A stretch of 64,000 nt of DNA from the NCBI GenBank assembly GCA_011037195.1, contig JAAEAF010001082.1, positions 62,001-126,000 on the forward strand. Direction: 5' to 3'. The DNA is from Triatoma infestans. Lineage: Eukaryota > Arthropoda > Insecta > Hemiptera > Reduviidae. Below, piece after piece: positions 9,301 through 23,400 of this stretch; positions within the stretch are counted from its first letter, which is position 1, and each line of letters starts with the position of its first letter. The notes below the pieces were generated by a model. The model saw only the letters and a list, made by a program, of their open reading frames with translations, did not search any database and had not been told where the DNA came from. The position numbers and the translations under genes are program-made.

Positions 9301-11700
9301 CAATAACTAGAGAAAGTCAGGTGTTATTTCTTATCAGAAAGAAATCTTTTTATTAAAACTTTTTGTTGAAAAACATTGCCTATTATAGTTATAAAAAGGA
9401 AATGGGGAATAAGCACACGTCAATCACAACGAAGGAACAAAATAAGTACGTATTCAACCGAAGTATATTCAAGGTCATGATTTAATGTAAACAGCCTTCG
9501 ACTTCTACTTTCGCGGCGATTAAGTAAGATATACAAATTTATTAACTGTAGTTTTGGAATGTGCTTATTAAACTGTATTCAAACTTCCTACTGTTTCTCA
9601 TTATAAAACTGCTTAACATTGGCTGAGAATAGCCATTATATTCCAAAGCACTTCCTAAGTTTTTTGTTTCCTCTCTTTCCAATTCTCCCAATATGTTCTA
9701 TTCTTTTCAGTGGAACTTCAAAAATATGAGGCTGTAATGGCAAGTACATTTCAAGAACACTTCAATCTCATCATCACTGACCGAGACTAAAAAGTGCTTT
9801 CTCGCTGATTTCATGCCACATTCGTTTTCCTTCAGGAGGGATTGTAATAATAATTAAATCTAGTATCAATAAAAGGATAAAAGGCGTATAGATCCAGACC
9901 TTTTCTACTCAATATATAGATGTTGACGCGTGTTAAATTAATAAAAAATAAATAACTTTAGAATATACAATTTTAAGCAAAAAAATATAGTTTATAAAAA
10001 AAGGTATTGTTTTGATTATCATAATAATTAATTTAATTTTAGCTTGTAAAATGGGTGTGGGAAGGTTCGTCAAAAAAAAAAATAAAGTTTTTCGGTCAGA
10101 AAAACAAATTTTCACCGACTTAGGCAAATTTCATTCCTTTCTTCATAGTAAAAATCAAGTATACAAGATGATATTTCAGTTTATTATTGAGAATATTATT
10201 GTAAATATCAACTTGATGAGTTAGTGAATTGATATTGTTCATGAGTCGAGATATACTGGAGAATTTAGTTTAATTACAAGAATAAGATTTTTTAGAGAAA
10301 GTTAATATGGAAGTCAAGAGAGTAGAGCAGGTCAGGGAGTCTATATTTGTAAATGAAAGTTATGTCGCAGCAGTATTGTCTAAGTTGAAGAGGAATGATC
10401 CGAATCATTTACCAGTAGCATAAACACCTGTTTCTCGGAAGTCGTAAAAACCTTTTTTGGACCTCTTTAATTGCTTACATATGCTATACTCCAGAATAGG
10501 ACGTAACACCTATTTGAAAAGAGAGATTGAAGCACGACTATCTTAAGAATATTTGTATACTTCTGCTTATAAAACCTAAGTTTGTTTAGCCTTAACAATA
10601 ATTACCCTAATATGATTAGTAAAACTAAGATCGCAAACAAAGAGGATTCAAGGTCTTTAATAGAGTCACACGATTTTTGCCTTTATAACGAATAATTATA
10701 AATGAAATATGACGAACTGGATATTAAACACAGATTTTTTTTAGGTAGGATTTATTGATAAACATTTGCCATGAGAAGACAACAAATTTCTTTAGAAGCT
10801 GTAGTCTTTTTTTGTGGTATGTGCACTGCGACCAAAAGAGGTCTATGATGCCAGAAATATAGATTATTAAAATTATAAACATGGCTGAGACTGATAGCAT
10901 AATTTTATCCAGTGGGTTAAGTAGGTACTAGTTTGCTACCTTCAACCAACTGTATATTCAAGTTTTCAATATAATGCAAGTTTCTTGTTTATATTTTTCT
11001 TTGATCTTGAATTTAAGGTTAATTGTTTTTTGGTAGTGTTTTAAACTATTAAGCAAGTGTAACAGTTAACTCAACGTAAATGTTTACTGTTCTTTTTACA
11101 GAAGAAAATATAATCACAGTTATGTATTTATGAAAAAAGACATAACGAACAAGTACCTAAAGTAATTAGAAGGCAAGCTAAAATTGTGTTAGGTGATCTT
11201 AATCGTATGAAAGTAATCTTAACTCATGAAAAAGCGCCAAGATCTGAAAGTAGAGGGCGATATTACATGTGTAGAAGATACTAATTAAACTTCTAATTAA
11301 AGGAAATAGTGAATTGCTTGCCACAGAATTGATTTGCTACGGACTTGTATTTAAAAGAAATTTCCGAAAAATGCATGACAGATGATTACTCAACTTAAAT
11401 CAGATGGTTATTTTGCAACTGTCATAACTTTTTACACACTGGATTAAGTTTACATGGAGATCACTAATGAGTTAATTTGACCACAGGAATACGGCCCATC
11501 AGTGTCCAGTCTAATTAAAGCTAATGAAATTAACTTATCATAATTACCTCTTATCAAGTTAAGTTTCCTGGATTTTTCGGTTTTGGGACATTTTGGTCAC
11601 ACAAACATTTTTTTCATACTGGTTTTGAGGGAGGAGATCAAAATTCAAATCTTCGATTACTGAGAATGTTGCGTTCTCTTATTGATGGAGAAAATTTTTT
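9301..11700. other. AT-rich DNA without recognisable genes
   Basis: Open frames near 9933-10224 are under 75 codons and dominated by K, I, N and F, as expected from base composition. I see no splice-supported exon or shared repeat. Confidence 0.5.
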
Positions 11701-12200
11701 TAATTAAATCAAGAGGGCTTTTTTCCAGTTAAAACTAGTTCGGATGCGTTCTAGTTGAGTAGAGGAGAGTTGGATGTAATTGCAAGACCGTCAGGAAATA
11801 TCTCAAAACGACATGAACCCATTTTTCATCGCAAGTAACAATTCGTTTGATGAAACGAAAATAATTTGGAGAATTTGAAGAAGGATTTTACAGACTTCAA
11901 CTCATCGTGCGGCTTGTTGGGGCATAAACTGACGCGTATGTTTCGGCACTTCTGGAAACTATGGCGGCAGCTTATAATATGGGACACGCCTAATTCACCT
12001 GAATATTTTTTGGCGCTGAATCTAAGAAGAAAAGCGACTGGATGAAGCTAACCTTCCAGGGTCATATCGCCCTCATTAAGTTTCTGTGCAGCGTGATCTG
12101 TTTAGAGCCTTTCCTATCAACTTCATTAATTTCGGAAGCGGCGTTTGTGGCAGTTGCTTCTTCAAAGTAGTGACGCAAAATCTCCCGAATTTTTAGTTTC
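11700..12200 (-). mobile_element. Mariner transposase relic
   Basis: On the minus strand, broken frames read KIREILRHYFEEATATNA near the right end (the mariner N-terminal helix-turn-helix region) and RIVTCDEKWV near 11805 (first catalytic Asp region). Many stops and frameshifts are present. The same family recurs at 33590-34260 on the plus strand. Confidence 0.6.
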
Positions 12201-15150
12201 AACTATGTTATTTCTTAAATCGGTCTTACTGATCTGTCTCCAAGCATATATTGAAAGTAAACGAGGTACCTACTAAACTTTTGGTGAATTAGTGTTAAGT
12301 AATGTACTATTGAAGATTAAGAAAAAAAAAACGCACGAAACTAGTTTCAGCGCACAATTTAAGGGGAAAGGGCTCCAGTCTGTGGATATTCAACACCTTA
12401 AATAGCTGGTTGTGATAATCGTCTCTTAGTATTATCAAATTTTATGAAACAATACGAAATTTAATATCTACATAATTGTATAGGACCTGGGTCATATTAA
12501 TGTTTTATTTTAATATTCTGAAAACTGTATCATATAAGCGTTCGGAAATCAAAGAAATAGTTTCATGCAGGCCGCATCTCAGAGCATTGTATATGAATAT
12601 ACATACATTTAGTATGTGTATGTCTATCTAAGCAAGTAAAACACCATTACGACTGCATGTTGCGATTATAACTTGTAGAGACTGCGTATTAGAAGTGGAA
12701 AATGAAAAAGATATTTATTATTGGAAATAGCATTGTGAAGATCCCCTATTGGGTATGCCTCTAATTCCAGAAAATGTAATCGAATGGTAATTAAACGCTT
12801 AATTAAAAATAATATTAATACATTTAGAGAAGTTGTGCAAGTAAAAGACAATGTTGATTTCTACTCTTCATTCTCAATTATGAGCTACCATCAAATCTCA
12901 ATTATTTCAAATATGCTTTGTGCAGAATTATTTCTGAGTTTTTTTTAAGTTAATTTTTTACTTTCTTTGACATAAAAAAAAAGTTAAAAATGATCAATGA
13001 AAAAACAATAAACCAAGGTTTGTAGTTTAGACGAACATAACATATGCTTTTGCCAACTCGAAATTTAGGATATAGGTAAGAAGAGAAGCATCAGAATCAT
13101 ACAAATGACCTGTTTCCTCAATGTCCACAAGAAATATGATATCATAGCTGTTCTTTAACATGATATTCCCATTAAAACTAAAAAATTGACACAATCATGA
13201 AAATATGGATCAATATTCTATTATCTGCCTAAATTATAGCCACTTTCACTTGTCACGGTATAATTTTGGAATTTATGTGAGGTACGTCAACTGAATGGTG
13301 GGCTGCTAAAATTTAAAAGTGTTGACCCTTCCTATCTATTATTAGTTTTCTTTTATCTATCATTTATTTTAAGCCACTAGTTTCATGATCGACCACTTTC
13401 ATAGTAAAATTGTTTTTCAAAGGTATATAAATAATGTCATTTCATTCCTAAATCTCTTTTTTTACTTGATGATGTTTTTTCAATTATAATCAAAGGCCAA
13501 TTTTTTTTAAAAAACAATCCGTTCTAGCTTTATGGCAACAATGAATATACTTTTAAGTACACTTAGGATATTATTAAACCGTATTGTATTTATAAGATCC
13601 AATTAATATTTCATCAATAAATAATCAAAGTAAAGAACTAAACATTCATTTTTTCTGATTTTTTCATAGGAAATTAGCCAAGGGTAATTTGCAAACCAGC
13701 CCCATATAGAACAAACTGCACAATATTATTGGAGACTCATGATTACCTCAAGATTCTCATCAATTCCAAAGGATAATTTTTATTTACGGTAACATTTCTT
13801 ATATATTCAAATGTAACTTTAGGCCAGTAAACGATGATTTCTCGTAAATAGAATATTAAAAATACCAATAATAAAGAAATATCAACTAAATAATTTTTAT
13901 ATTATTTATGGATTTTAGCTTTAATATTTTTTGACCCTTAACCAGAAGGCATTAAACATAAAGATTAGTATATAAGAAATTCTGCAGAAAAAGTTAGAGG
14001 GTTAGCAAAATAAAATAGAAGGTTATATAAAATTTATTTACAGGCTGAAGCATGATGATAATCAGCTACATCACCAATAAACTTGCGATATATTCGGCAA
14101 ATTTAAATCAAACGGCATAGCATTTATAACCACAAGGCAACCTTAAGTACGGCAAAACCTTTTTAGATGTTTGCAAAAGTAACAGGTGCACAGACGAAGC
14201 AACAGGTGCAAAGTTTGTACTCACAAATTAATTCATGGTATCCAATATTTTGTAGAAGTTTTATGCAATAGTTCATTCGAATTGCCACAGTTTTAGAAAT
14301 TCACTGATTTAACCGAACCTTTTTCTGATAGTCATTAATAATTAAAGGTTTAAACAATATAAATATTCGTTGAAATTCACTGCTATGATTTAGATTCGAC
14401 ACAAAGTATACAATCACAAGCTATACTTATTAATTAGAACAATCTAACTCGCGGACACCAAACCAAGTTTTAAAACAGAACTATAAACAACAGGTAGATG
14501 GATGCTAACAGCTTACAGCTGTAGAAAGGTTAAGTAAGTAATACATGAAGTTGATACAAGTTCTAATATGATCCACAGATAGCGACACCTCATAGATTGA
14601 TATTGCACTTCCTTCACCAACAGTATTTAATTTTTTTCTGAAATGAATATTTTTGTCAACAAGAAGAGAAAAGCTAAACAAGTTAATAGAATGATTAGAC
14701 TATCATATCGGATACAAGAGCAGTAGATTTTATAAGTATTTCAATATAAATCCAAGTTGGTGTATTAACCAATCAATTTTTTTTTAATGTATGTAGGTCG
14801 CGGTGGAATGAGACCCAGCCACCTCTTTTTCAATCTAATCTAATCTAACCAATCAATTTTAGGTCATTTTTTTGTATTTTTATTACATTTTTCTTTCAAG
14901 CTTTCTATTATTATTAATATAAAATTTATTTTATAAATGTTTCGATTGTATTCAAATTATAAAATTTATTTAGTGATTCAGCCATTAAATTACACTGTAA
15001 AATAAACGAAGTCAGTTTGCATAAGTAAATCAAGAAGCACAAACTTGGTATTCCTTTAAGCTACTATCGCCGCATCTGGACGAAGTTTTTGAGCAAAATC
15101 TATCAACAGAAAATGCTAAATGTTTTTTCGATTTTCTTAAAACATCGTTT
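12201..15150. other. AT-rich DNA without recognisable genes
   Basis: No exon, RNA gene or repeat recognised apart from a motif at 14790-14812 (tgtaggtcgcggtggaatga) that recurs inverted near 57916-57938. Confidence 0.45.
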
Positions 15151-15151
15151 A

Positions 15152-15281
15152 GAAGGAAGGGATTAAATTCGGTGGTAGCGCGTTGGACTAGCAACACATT
15201 GTTTCCGGGTTCGGATCCAGAAGTGCTGCCATTCGATTTTCTCTTCCCACGAGCTTCTACAGCTCACTGTCCGGTGGGCAT
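15152..15281 (+). repeat. tRNA-derived SINE, 3'-truncated copy
   Basis: Begins gaaggaagggatt; has an A-box-like ggtggtagcgcgttgg and a B-box-like gggttcggatcc, then the family body to cactgtccggtggg. It lacks the downstream half present in the copies at 43819 and 54428. Confidence 0.7.
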
Positions 15282-15329
15282 TTTTCCAGCAAAATTGATT
15301 TTTTAGGTGTTCTGAGGGAGCAATAATGC

Positions 15330-15660
15330 CAAGCTTCCTTATAAAGTACCACTTCAATATAAGGTATGATTTCTACCATTTATAAAATATTAATATAGAT
15401 ACTTAGAATTTCAAATCTGAAGAAAACTGGTTAACCGGAATGTGAAATTAAAATAGGTTTCTGAGATGTTTGGTATTTTCTCGAAAAGTCTATAACGATT
15501 TCCTTTAAAATTGGTATGTCAATTGCGCTGATATTACGTATCATTTTTATTTGAGATATTTTTCCTAAAAATTAGTTTTGGATAGTTGTGCGGCATTAGT
15601 TTTATAAAATTTCGAATGTTAAATGCTGTTGGTTCAGGTTTTTTTGTGCTATGCCATCAT
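15330..15660 (-). repeat. Divergent remnant of the TIR-bearing repeat
   Basis: Weak but ordered similarity to the reverse orientation of the repeat at 55096-56075: an aaccggaatgtgaaatt block, then ttctcgaaaagtctataacgatttcc and attggtatgtcaattg, then tttatttgagatattttt. Confidence 0.4.
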
Positions 15661-17179
15661 CATCATTTCTTTATCTGCCAAGGTTAATAAGTTACTTATC
15701 TCCCCATCAACACTATATTTATGTTAGTGCAAATCTGTCAAATTTGAGTTTAAAGAAAATTTGTCATTTTAGGAGTAAAATACCATAAAAATCACACGGA
15801 TTTTTTTTTTTTCACTTCTGCTTTCGTTTTCCAGCTACTATGTGATCGAATAGAAATTCTCACTATATGCAGCTTCCAAAACTAAATAAATGAAAAGGTT
15901 AATGCAAAATAATGAAAGGATGCTTATTAATAATTTAGCAAAAAGTGGGATGAAAAGGCAAAACTTGCTTAAAGAAGCATACAAATAAGTTGAATGTACT
16001 TCATGGGCTTTTTACCTCTTGCGTTCTGATTCTTCGAATTGGTTTGTGTGGTGCCTCTATTGCATGGTATCACAGTCTCTCTCGAAGGCATATTTCTAGT
16101 GATGGTACTGCGGAAATGCTGTAGTTCCGTTTGGTTATCACGGATCATGATTATCATCAGAGCCACCTACATAAGATCGGCGTTGGGGGCTCTCCATTAT
16201 GCCTCCCATGTTGACAAGAGCAACAAATGAATGTCTCACATTTGGTCGCTTGCTCTGCATTGCAGGAAATAAGAACATCGACAAACGACAGACTGTTTCT
16301 GCAGTAGACTGCCAATGATCGAACGGTAAACAAAAAAATGGCTCTAGAGTACATAATGTCTAGCAAAGTAGTAAGGTATAAAATCAAGATTCCAAATTCA
16401 GGGATAAATCAAATAAATATTATTATTTGAATTTATCTCTTAATATGATATGCTTGCAAGAGATTTTTTTAAATTCAGATTTAAATTATCTGAAAAAAGA
16501 ATAATCTTTTTGGGGACTATATAATTTGAAGGGATTCATCCAACACTGATCTTAAAATGAAGCAATGGTAATACTGCAATTGTTGTTTTACCAGTCTCTG
16601 CATTTCCAATATATTTCCTGTTATTTCTATAATTACTCCATTTCTAAGCATTACTGCAGTGAACAATTAAAGATTATAACGAATTTCTTGTTAAGCATAT
16701 ATCAAACTATTATCTCAGTTAAGAAATTCTCCTACCATTAATTCAAGTAAAAAATATTTTCTTAAAAATTATCAAATCAAACTAATTCAAGAAATTAGAA
16801 ATTTCTCTACAATGTACAGTAAGTGCATTTGACATCAAACCAAAGCCAAACAAAGAAAAATAAATTTTTTAATAACTTGATAGGCAGCTCAACGGATAGG
16901 TTGTACATGCTTCTAAAACTGGTTTTCTTTCTGTTAGAATGTTAAAAAAACACGATTATTAAGTCCCAGGATTGGCTGGGACTATCAGGTGAGATAATTA
17001 GCAATTACCACCAGGCTGTATGTAAAGTCCGAATCTTCTTTTTATATTGAGATAGAAAGACCACTTCTATGTGTATAAATATAAAGAAATTAAATTCAGT
17101 TCAATAATTCAATTTTCTTACTAGGTTACTTTTATTTTAAAGATACTGGAAGCTGAGATGTTCCATTTTTTAATTTGTA
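15661..17179. other. Intergenic DNA downstream of the dynein gene
   Basis: Mostly AT-rich. A GC-richer patch at 15990-16390 has overlapping 63-76-codon frames on both strands; none is recognisable, although one minus-strand reading contains a stretch QHFRSTITRNMPSRETVIPC. It could be an unknown repeat. Confidence 0.35.
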
Positions 17180-17321
17180 TTTATTTCTTCCACCTTTCAT
17201 TAAAGAATTATTCGACTAATACTGAATTGTTTCATTTTTGTATTAGCCATATTATTTAAGCAGCATCTTATCTTTCTACAAATTTATACATAATTGTAAA
17301 ATAAAACTATAAAATTTTAAT
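17180..17321 (-). promoter_or_regulatory. Candidate polyadenylation signals of the dynein gene
   Basis: On the minus strand there is ATTAAA at 17321-17316 (about 53 nt after the stop) and AATAAA at 17185-17180 (about 190 nt after). The region is AT-rich, so either could be chance; no transcript evidence is available. Confidence 0.3.
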
Positions 17322-17373
17322 TAGAGTGTATATTATCCCTTCCAAGTTTCTTATGTAATTCATTACAGGAGTT

Positions 17374-17433
17374 TTAATCTTTTTCTTCAGCTGCTTCCCA
17401 TAATCCTAATTTTACTCCACGTTTCTGAACAAC
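17374..17433 (-). CDS. DNAI2: Dynein intermediate chain exon 11 (residues 580-598 and stop)
   Basis: Acceptor gtgattggcag, then 19 codons ending LWEAAEEKD and TAA at 17376-17374. The short acidic end resembles the acidic C-terminus of DNAI2. Confidence 0.8.
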   Translation of the reverse strand, partial: VVQKRGVKLGLWEAAEEKD

Positions 17434-20400
17434 CTGCCAATCACACAGCAATTTAAATGAAATCAGAAGTGCAAACCAAGATAATGCATCTGATATTTAT
17501 TAACTTATAAAACTATTTCTTATGGAGATTAAAAAAAAAATCTCCAACTTAATTATTAATTTAAAAAAAGAAGTAATTAGTAAATAACTTACATCAGACA
17601 AAACTTTGTTATAATGGTCTACTGCTTTCTTTAGATCAAACTTTTCAACCTCAGTCAATTCTAGGCCAGCTTCTACTGGACGTTCGTCTGCCCTCTTTTT
17701 TATAAGTGTTTCTCTCAACTTGACTTCTAATGATCTTTCACGTCGTAGTTCTCTTTCCAGCCACTGTGCACAATCATTGTAAATTATATAAAACCCATCA
17801 TGAAAAAAATAATTAAGTGATTACTTATTTTTAGAAAGGTATATACTTTACCGAAGACATTTGATTTATATCATCTTCAGTAAAAACACCAAAATGTCTA
17901 GTCCATCTCATTACAGTTATTGATCCATCATCTGCACCAGCTGCTGAATATTCACCGAAATCATTTATTATTACTTTTCTTATTGGAGAATCTGAAATCT
18001 ATTATAACAAAAAAACAACTTTAGTTGGCTGCATTTTGGTTCTGTTCATTTAAAACAGATAGTTAAACGAGTTTATTGTACATATATAAATAAATATAAC
18101 TCTTATTTTTCAAATAATTAACGCTTATGACATGGTTCTGCCAGGATTGGCTAGTAGTGTGCAAAAGAAACAAACAAGGAAAATAATACAAATTTACTTT
18201 TCCTTTCAAAAAACAAAAATATATTATATTACATACATCAGATCAGTTATTTCTCATTTAAACAAAATACTTAATTGAGAAATGGAGAAACAAAACAAGC
18301 AGAAACTAATTAAATTCTAGAATTAGTTCTCGATATTTCCAATGCTTCAACAATATAGATTATACAATTTATACCAGCTTTTCCCTTTGAGGTATTCAAT
18401 TGTTGTAAATCATGTATGTTAATACATTCTGTTGGAACCAGCTTAGTCTAAATTCTTTTAAAATTGTGGCAACAAGTCACAACATGAAAAAATTTTTTAG
18501 CATTCATATTGCACAAGGAACATAGACCACTTTCATCTGGTTGCCACGGTTTATAATTTTCTTCTTCTTCTCATGGCTTTACAGCCCTTGCAGGACTTTG
18601 GCCTCCTTTAACAAATTTTCCCAACCATCCCAATCTACTACCCTTCTTCGCCATTGCCTAACCCCTATTTTTAGCACGTCTGCCTTCCACATGTAGCAAG
18701 CTACTCAACCTTGGCCGTCCCCTTGGTCTTCTGGCGCCTGCATGATTTTCATAAATCTTTCGGAGAATTCTCTCTTCATTCATCCTATGCAGATGACCTA
18801 ACCAGCGCAACCTTCCTAGTTTGACTGCAGTCAGTAGATTTTCTTTTTTGTAAAGCTGGTATAGTTCAGCGTTTCCCCTCTAACGGTAAACATTGTCTTC
18901 CACTACTGGGCCATATATACATCTTATTTCTGGCTGTAATTCTGCTCCTTACATTGTGGCTAACCTCATTTTTGGATATGAGGGTTGCTGCCAAATATTT
19001 AGATGTCCTCAGTCCAAACAGTAATGTTTGTCCTACTTCGTCTTTGCTCGAAGTCCCACTCTATCTTCTCTACTAACCTCCTCTCCAATTCTCCTTCTTC
19101 CTTCGGCCTATTAACCCGGCCTGTGCTCTCTTCTCTCTATATTCTTGTGCACTGGATCTTGTTTTTCTTTTATAATTTAAATTTAAACGGTTTATAATTA
19201 AAATTAAACAATTGTCCTCAGCTTTGAAAATAAAATAACTAAATGAAAATTTTCTTGATTTCCTAATTAACGTCTCTGAGCCTGAATTAAAGTTTATATA
19301 TATATATATACTATGAAATTTGGAATTATTTATCTTAAAAACAACTTTTCTCTCTGTGCGAGTTCTCAACTGCATTAATTACATTACAGGTGCATCTTTG
19401 GAATTCTGTTTCATTTTTATGATTTGGAATTGCATTCAATTTAGGCTACTAACCAACCAGTAGCTGCCAATCCCTATAGCAAAAAATGTTCTTTCCAATA
19501 ATCTTTGGCAAGGATAAACAGAAGTCTCTTGGCAAAATCAGTACTCTTTGTATATAACAGAAGTGACTTTGTTTATTTATAATATATGCTGACTTATTAT
19601 AATTTCAGAATAACATAAAGAAAGAATTGAAAGTATAACAAAAGAAAAAACTATCTTTATAAGTAAAAATATTTTTAGCGCAGTGTAGGCACATTTTTTA
19701 TATCTCTAAAACTGGCAGCTATAACTAAAAAGAAGGGTCTAAGGATAAATAAATTAATGAAAATTGGAAGGCTGCTACTTTTCGGGATCTCTTTAATAAA
19801 ATTTCATAAATTAAATCTCAGAATATTGATGATATAATGGTGGAAAAGAAGATTTCTTTTTAAAGATATAATGGTGGAAAAGAAGATTTCTTTTTAAAGA
19901 TATAATGGTGGAAAAGAAGATTTCTTTTTAAAGATATAATGGTGGAAAAGAAGATTTCTTTTTAAAGATATAATGGTGGAAAAGAAGATTTTATTGAATA
20001 ATTTAAAAAGACAGTATGCATTAGTTTGAGCTTTATGTGCTATGAACTAGTTAATGAAAGGTTTGGTCTGAAATAAAAACCATTTTGACAGTGACATTGC
20101 TAAAATTGCAGTTCACTTTACAAAATTACATTTACGATAAAGCAAACCCTTATGAAAGGGTTAACCCTTAAGGGCAAACCCGTTGCGGGGAAATATACCA
20201 CTTTTCAGTGATGTGCGGATATGAAAGCCTAAAAACATCTACACTTAAGAACGCTCATACAATATGTAAGAACCTACGCTGGAGAAAATATATGTGCAAG
20301 TATTTGGGCTTAATGCAACCACAGGGGCAAACTGCAGTTCACTCCGCCCAAATTACTCACACTTACACATTGAACACTTTACAGATGACTAGATCTTATG

Positions 20401-23400
20401 TACAAGTATTGACACACAAAAAAAAACGCAATAGAACTGCAATGATTTGGCTTTATGACCATTTATGAAGGAATTTGAGTTGGATGTTGCTTAATAAGAG
20501 ACTGGAAATATTCTATTTCTATTGCTCCGTGCAGACTTTCCCCAGCAGATACGATGGTGTGACAAAGATAGGAAATGAGAGAAAGATCTTACTGTAGATT
20601 ACAAATAGAAAATCTGGCAATAGCACAGTCGATAAAGAACAGAGACAATTTTCAAACGCGCAGACATTTAGTACTTTTGCCACTAGATTAAAGTACACTT
20701 TACAAGTAAAAATAAACATTTATATCTGAAACAATAATGAGGAACATAATATGGAACCATTGTGATAAATATGGATACTTCTTATTTTATAGTAACATAC
20801 TTTGATTGAAAATCTTGGGCCTGTTCCCTTCTCTAAATAGTCCCAAAGATCTACTTGTCCATCATCTCTTCCAACCAAAACTACACTGCTCTTTACTTTG
20901 GACCACACTGCGCTAGTTATCATAGCACTATCATAACTGGAAGCATGTCATATTTGTTAATCCACCTTAATTTATCAATCCTTGTATATTTTATACTACT
21001 AATGAGTAAACATTTTGCAATATTTAAAGCAGAGATTGTAATATAATAAACAATATGTAATATTGAATAGATATGAGTATATCTCTATTGGATAATATTT
21101 GTATATGAATATAAATAGAGATATTGAAAAGGATTAAATAATGGTTTAAAAAAACTTCTCTGAAATTTGGAATGAGAATGTTTTAACGAAATTATTTCAA
21201 GATTATCCCATTTATGAGTATCTTAAAAACCAAATAAGGTTCTTTGGTTGCTACAAAATAAATATTTCATATTTGCTCATTGGTAGTGGTATAATATCCA
21301 TATTGATTCGAAGTACGAAATATTTCTTTGGAAATACATCCCTGGAAAACATATTTTGTTTCTGTTTATAAGATAAAGAAACTTTCTGCACGAACTTGTT
21401 AAACTAAAGTCTGGCGATGGATCAAAATCCAAACCGGTCAGTATCAATGAAAAGAAATATACTAAGACGGAAATAATCCCAGATTTTATTCACCCTTGCG
21501 GATTCTACAAGATATTTAACTCATTTTATTACAAAAAAAAAAAAAATATGTAATGACCATTAAATCGTAACTGTTTCTTTTATATTAAAAAAATGCATGA
21601 AAGAATTTAGTAAAAAACTACATGTCCACTTGCTACATGCTATTGTGTCTTACATTGTTAATTTAATCTTAATAATCAAGCAAACACCTAAGAATGTCTG
21701 AAGAAGGAATTGTTTGAAACAAGGGAATTGGAAAGCATCATGTTTCTCATAATCATAGGATAATAAACAAAATTTTAAAAAGTAAAAAAGTTGAATGTCA
21801 CAATGCTTACTCTGTCCAAAAGACTGGTTCATTCGCATATTCATCGCACCAGAGCTTCATCAACCAGTCACCAACCGTAAGAAAATATTTTATAAACTTT
21901 GGATTTCTATAAACACTTAGAATAGGGCCATCGTGACACTTAAAAATATTTTTTCCTATTTTTTCATCCGTGGTTTTTCCTTTTTTATTTCCTATTATCA
22001 CTGTTCCTTCTGTTGTACCAGCCTAAAATAAATAAAAAATATATCAAAATAGGCCTTTAAATAATAAAGCTCTCTCTCCCTCTCTCTCTTCCTCAATGTA
22101 TAGATAAAATATTCATAACAAAAATATTACTGTATGAAACCAAAAAAATTAGGCTTAATTAATATATTGTCAATTATTTCTCCTTTCATTTAGTCCCCCA
22201 ATGTAGATAGAATAAATTTACTTAAGGCCTAAAAAGATCGTATTTTAATTATCTTTAAAATTATATCTTCATCCATGAAGTAAATATGTAGGTGAGAACT
22301 TAACGCTTATCAGTTCGATAACTTCATAAAAGATATTTTCTGCATTCACATTTCTTATTTTGATTTGTTAAAAGAAAGTTAATAATAAAGAAAGGTCGCT
22401 TGTGATAGTTTCAATGTTTCAATGTTCAAGGTCCATGTCTTCAATGTTGAAGAACCTTAAATTAAACAAAATACAAAAAAAAATCTCTTGTATTCAACGA
22501 AATAAAATATTACATTATGATCAACGACGTACAAAGTGTTTCTTTAAAAGTTCAAAGAAATGAATCATAAAACAAAACATAAGCTGATAATTACATTAAT
22601 TCACTTGACTATTTTTGAAACATGAAATTTCTTATAATAGTTCATTATAATTGATACGTTTTTCTCACGTTAATCTGTTTTGTCTAGTCTGAAACGTTAA
22701 ACAGTCTTGCTAAGTAGCGATAAGCGATATCTCCCTCTGAGTTCGCTTTACTGGGGCAGTTTGCAAGTAATTCTATCAGACGCTGCCATTTGCTCCCTGT
22801 TGTAAAGAAAGTAAAGCTAGGTTATTGATACATCAATATCGGCTGGCGACAGGATCAATAATCACGTCAAGATTTCTTCTTGTAATAGAAGAAGCTGTAA
22901 ACCTTAAATATGTATGGGTTGACATATTTAATTCACTATGAAACATAGAGCTGAGGATTGTTAATTTTACTAATTATCATTATATAATTTTATTTTCCAG
23001 TCTTCTAAGCCTTCTCTGAAGAATGACAAGCATCGCTTTCATCAGCAAATACATTGGAGCTTCCTCCATTCCCCAACAAAATTCTGTTCTATATCTTCCA
23101 GTTCTAGATTTTTCTTCAAGCGCCATGAGAAACCCATTAGAACTCGCAGCCTACTTTAGCTCAGATGATGCTCGCTTAAATCTTTTCCAGTTGCCTTGCG
23201 TAAAAGTTCTTAGCCTGCCTGAGTTTGAGTCCATAGCAAGGTTCTCATATTTTCCTCCTATCTTATATTGGTACCTTATTAAAAGCTATTCTTGGTCGCT
23301 TATTCCACAAAAAAAGATTCCAGTTCTTTGAAGCAGGTTCCTTACTGTTTTTGTTAGATTTTTTTCGACTGTACTTTCTCTGCCGATTTCCGGCCATCTC

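Noticed and set aside
20141..20200. Telomere-like CCCTTA repeats
   Set aside because: Only two or three irregular occurrences; not an array.
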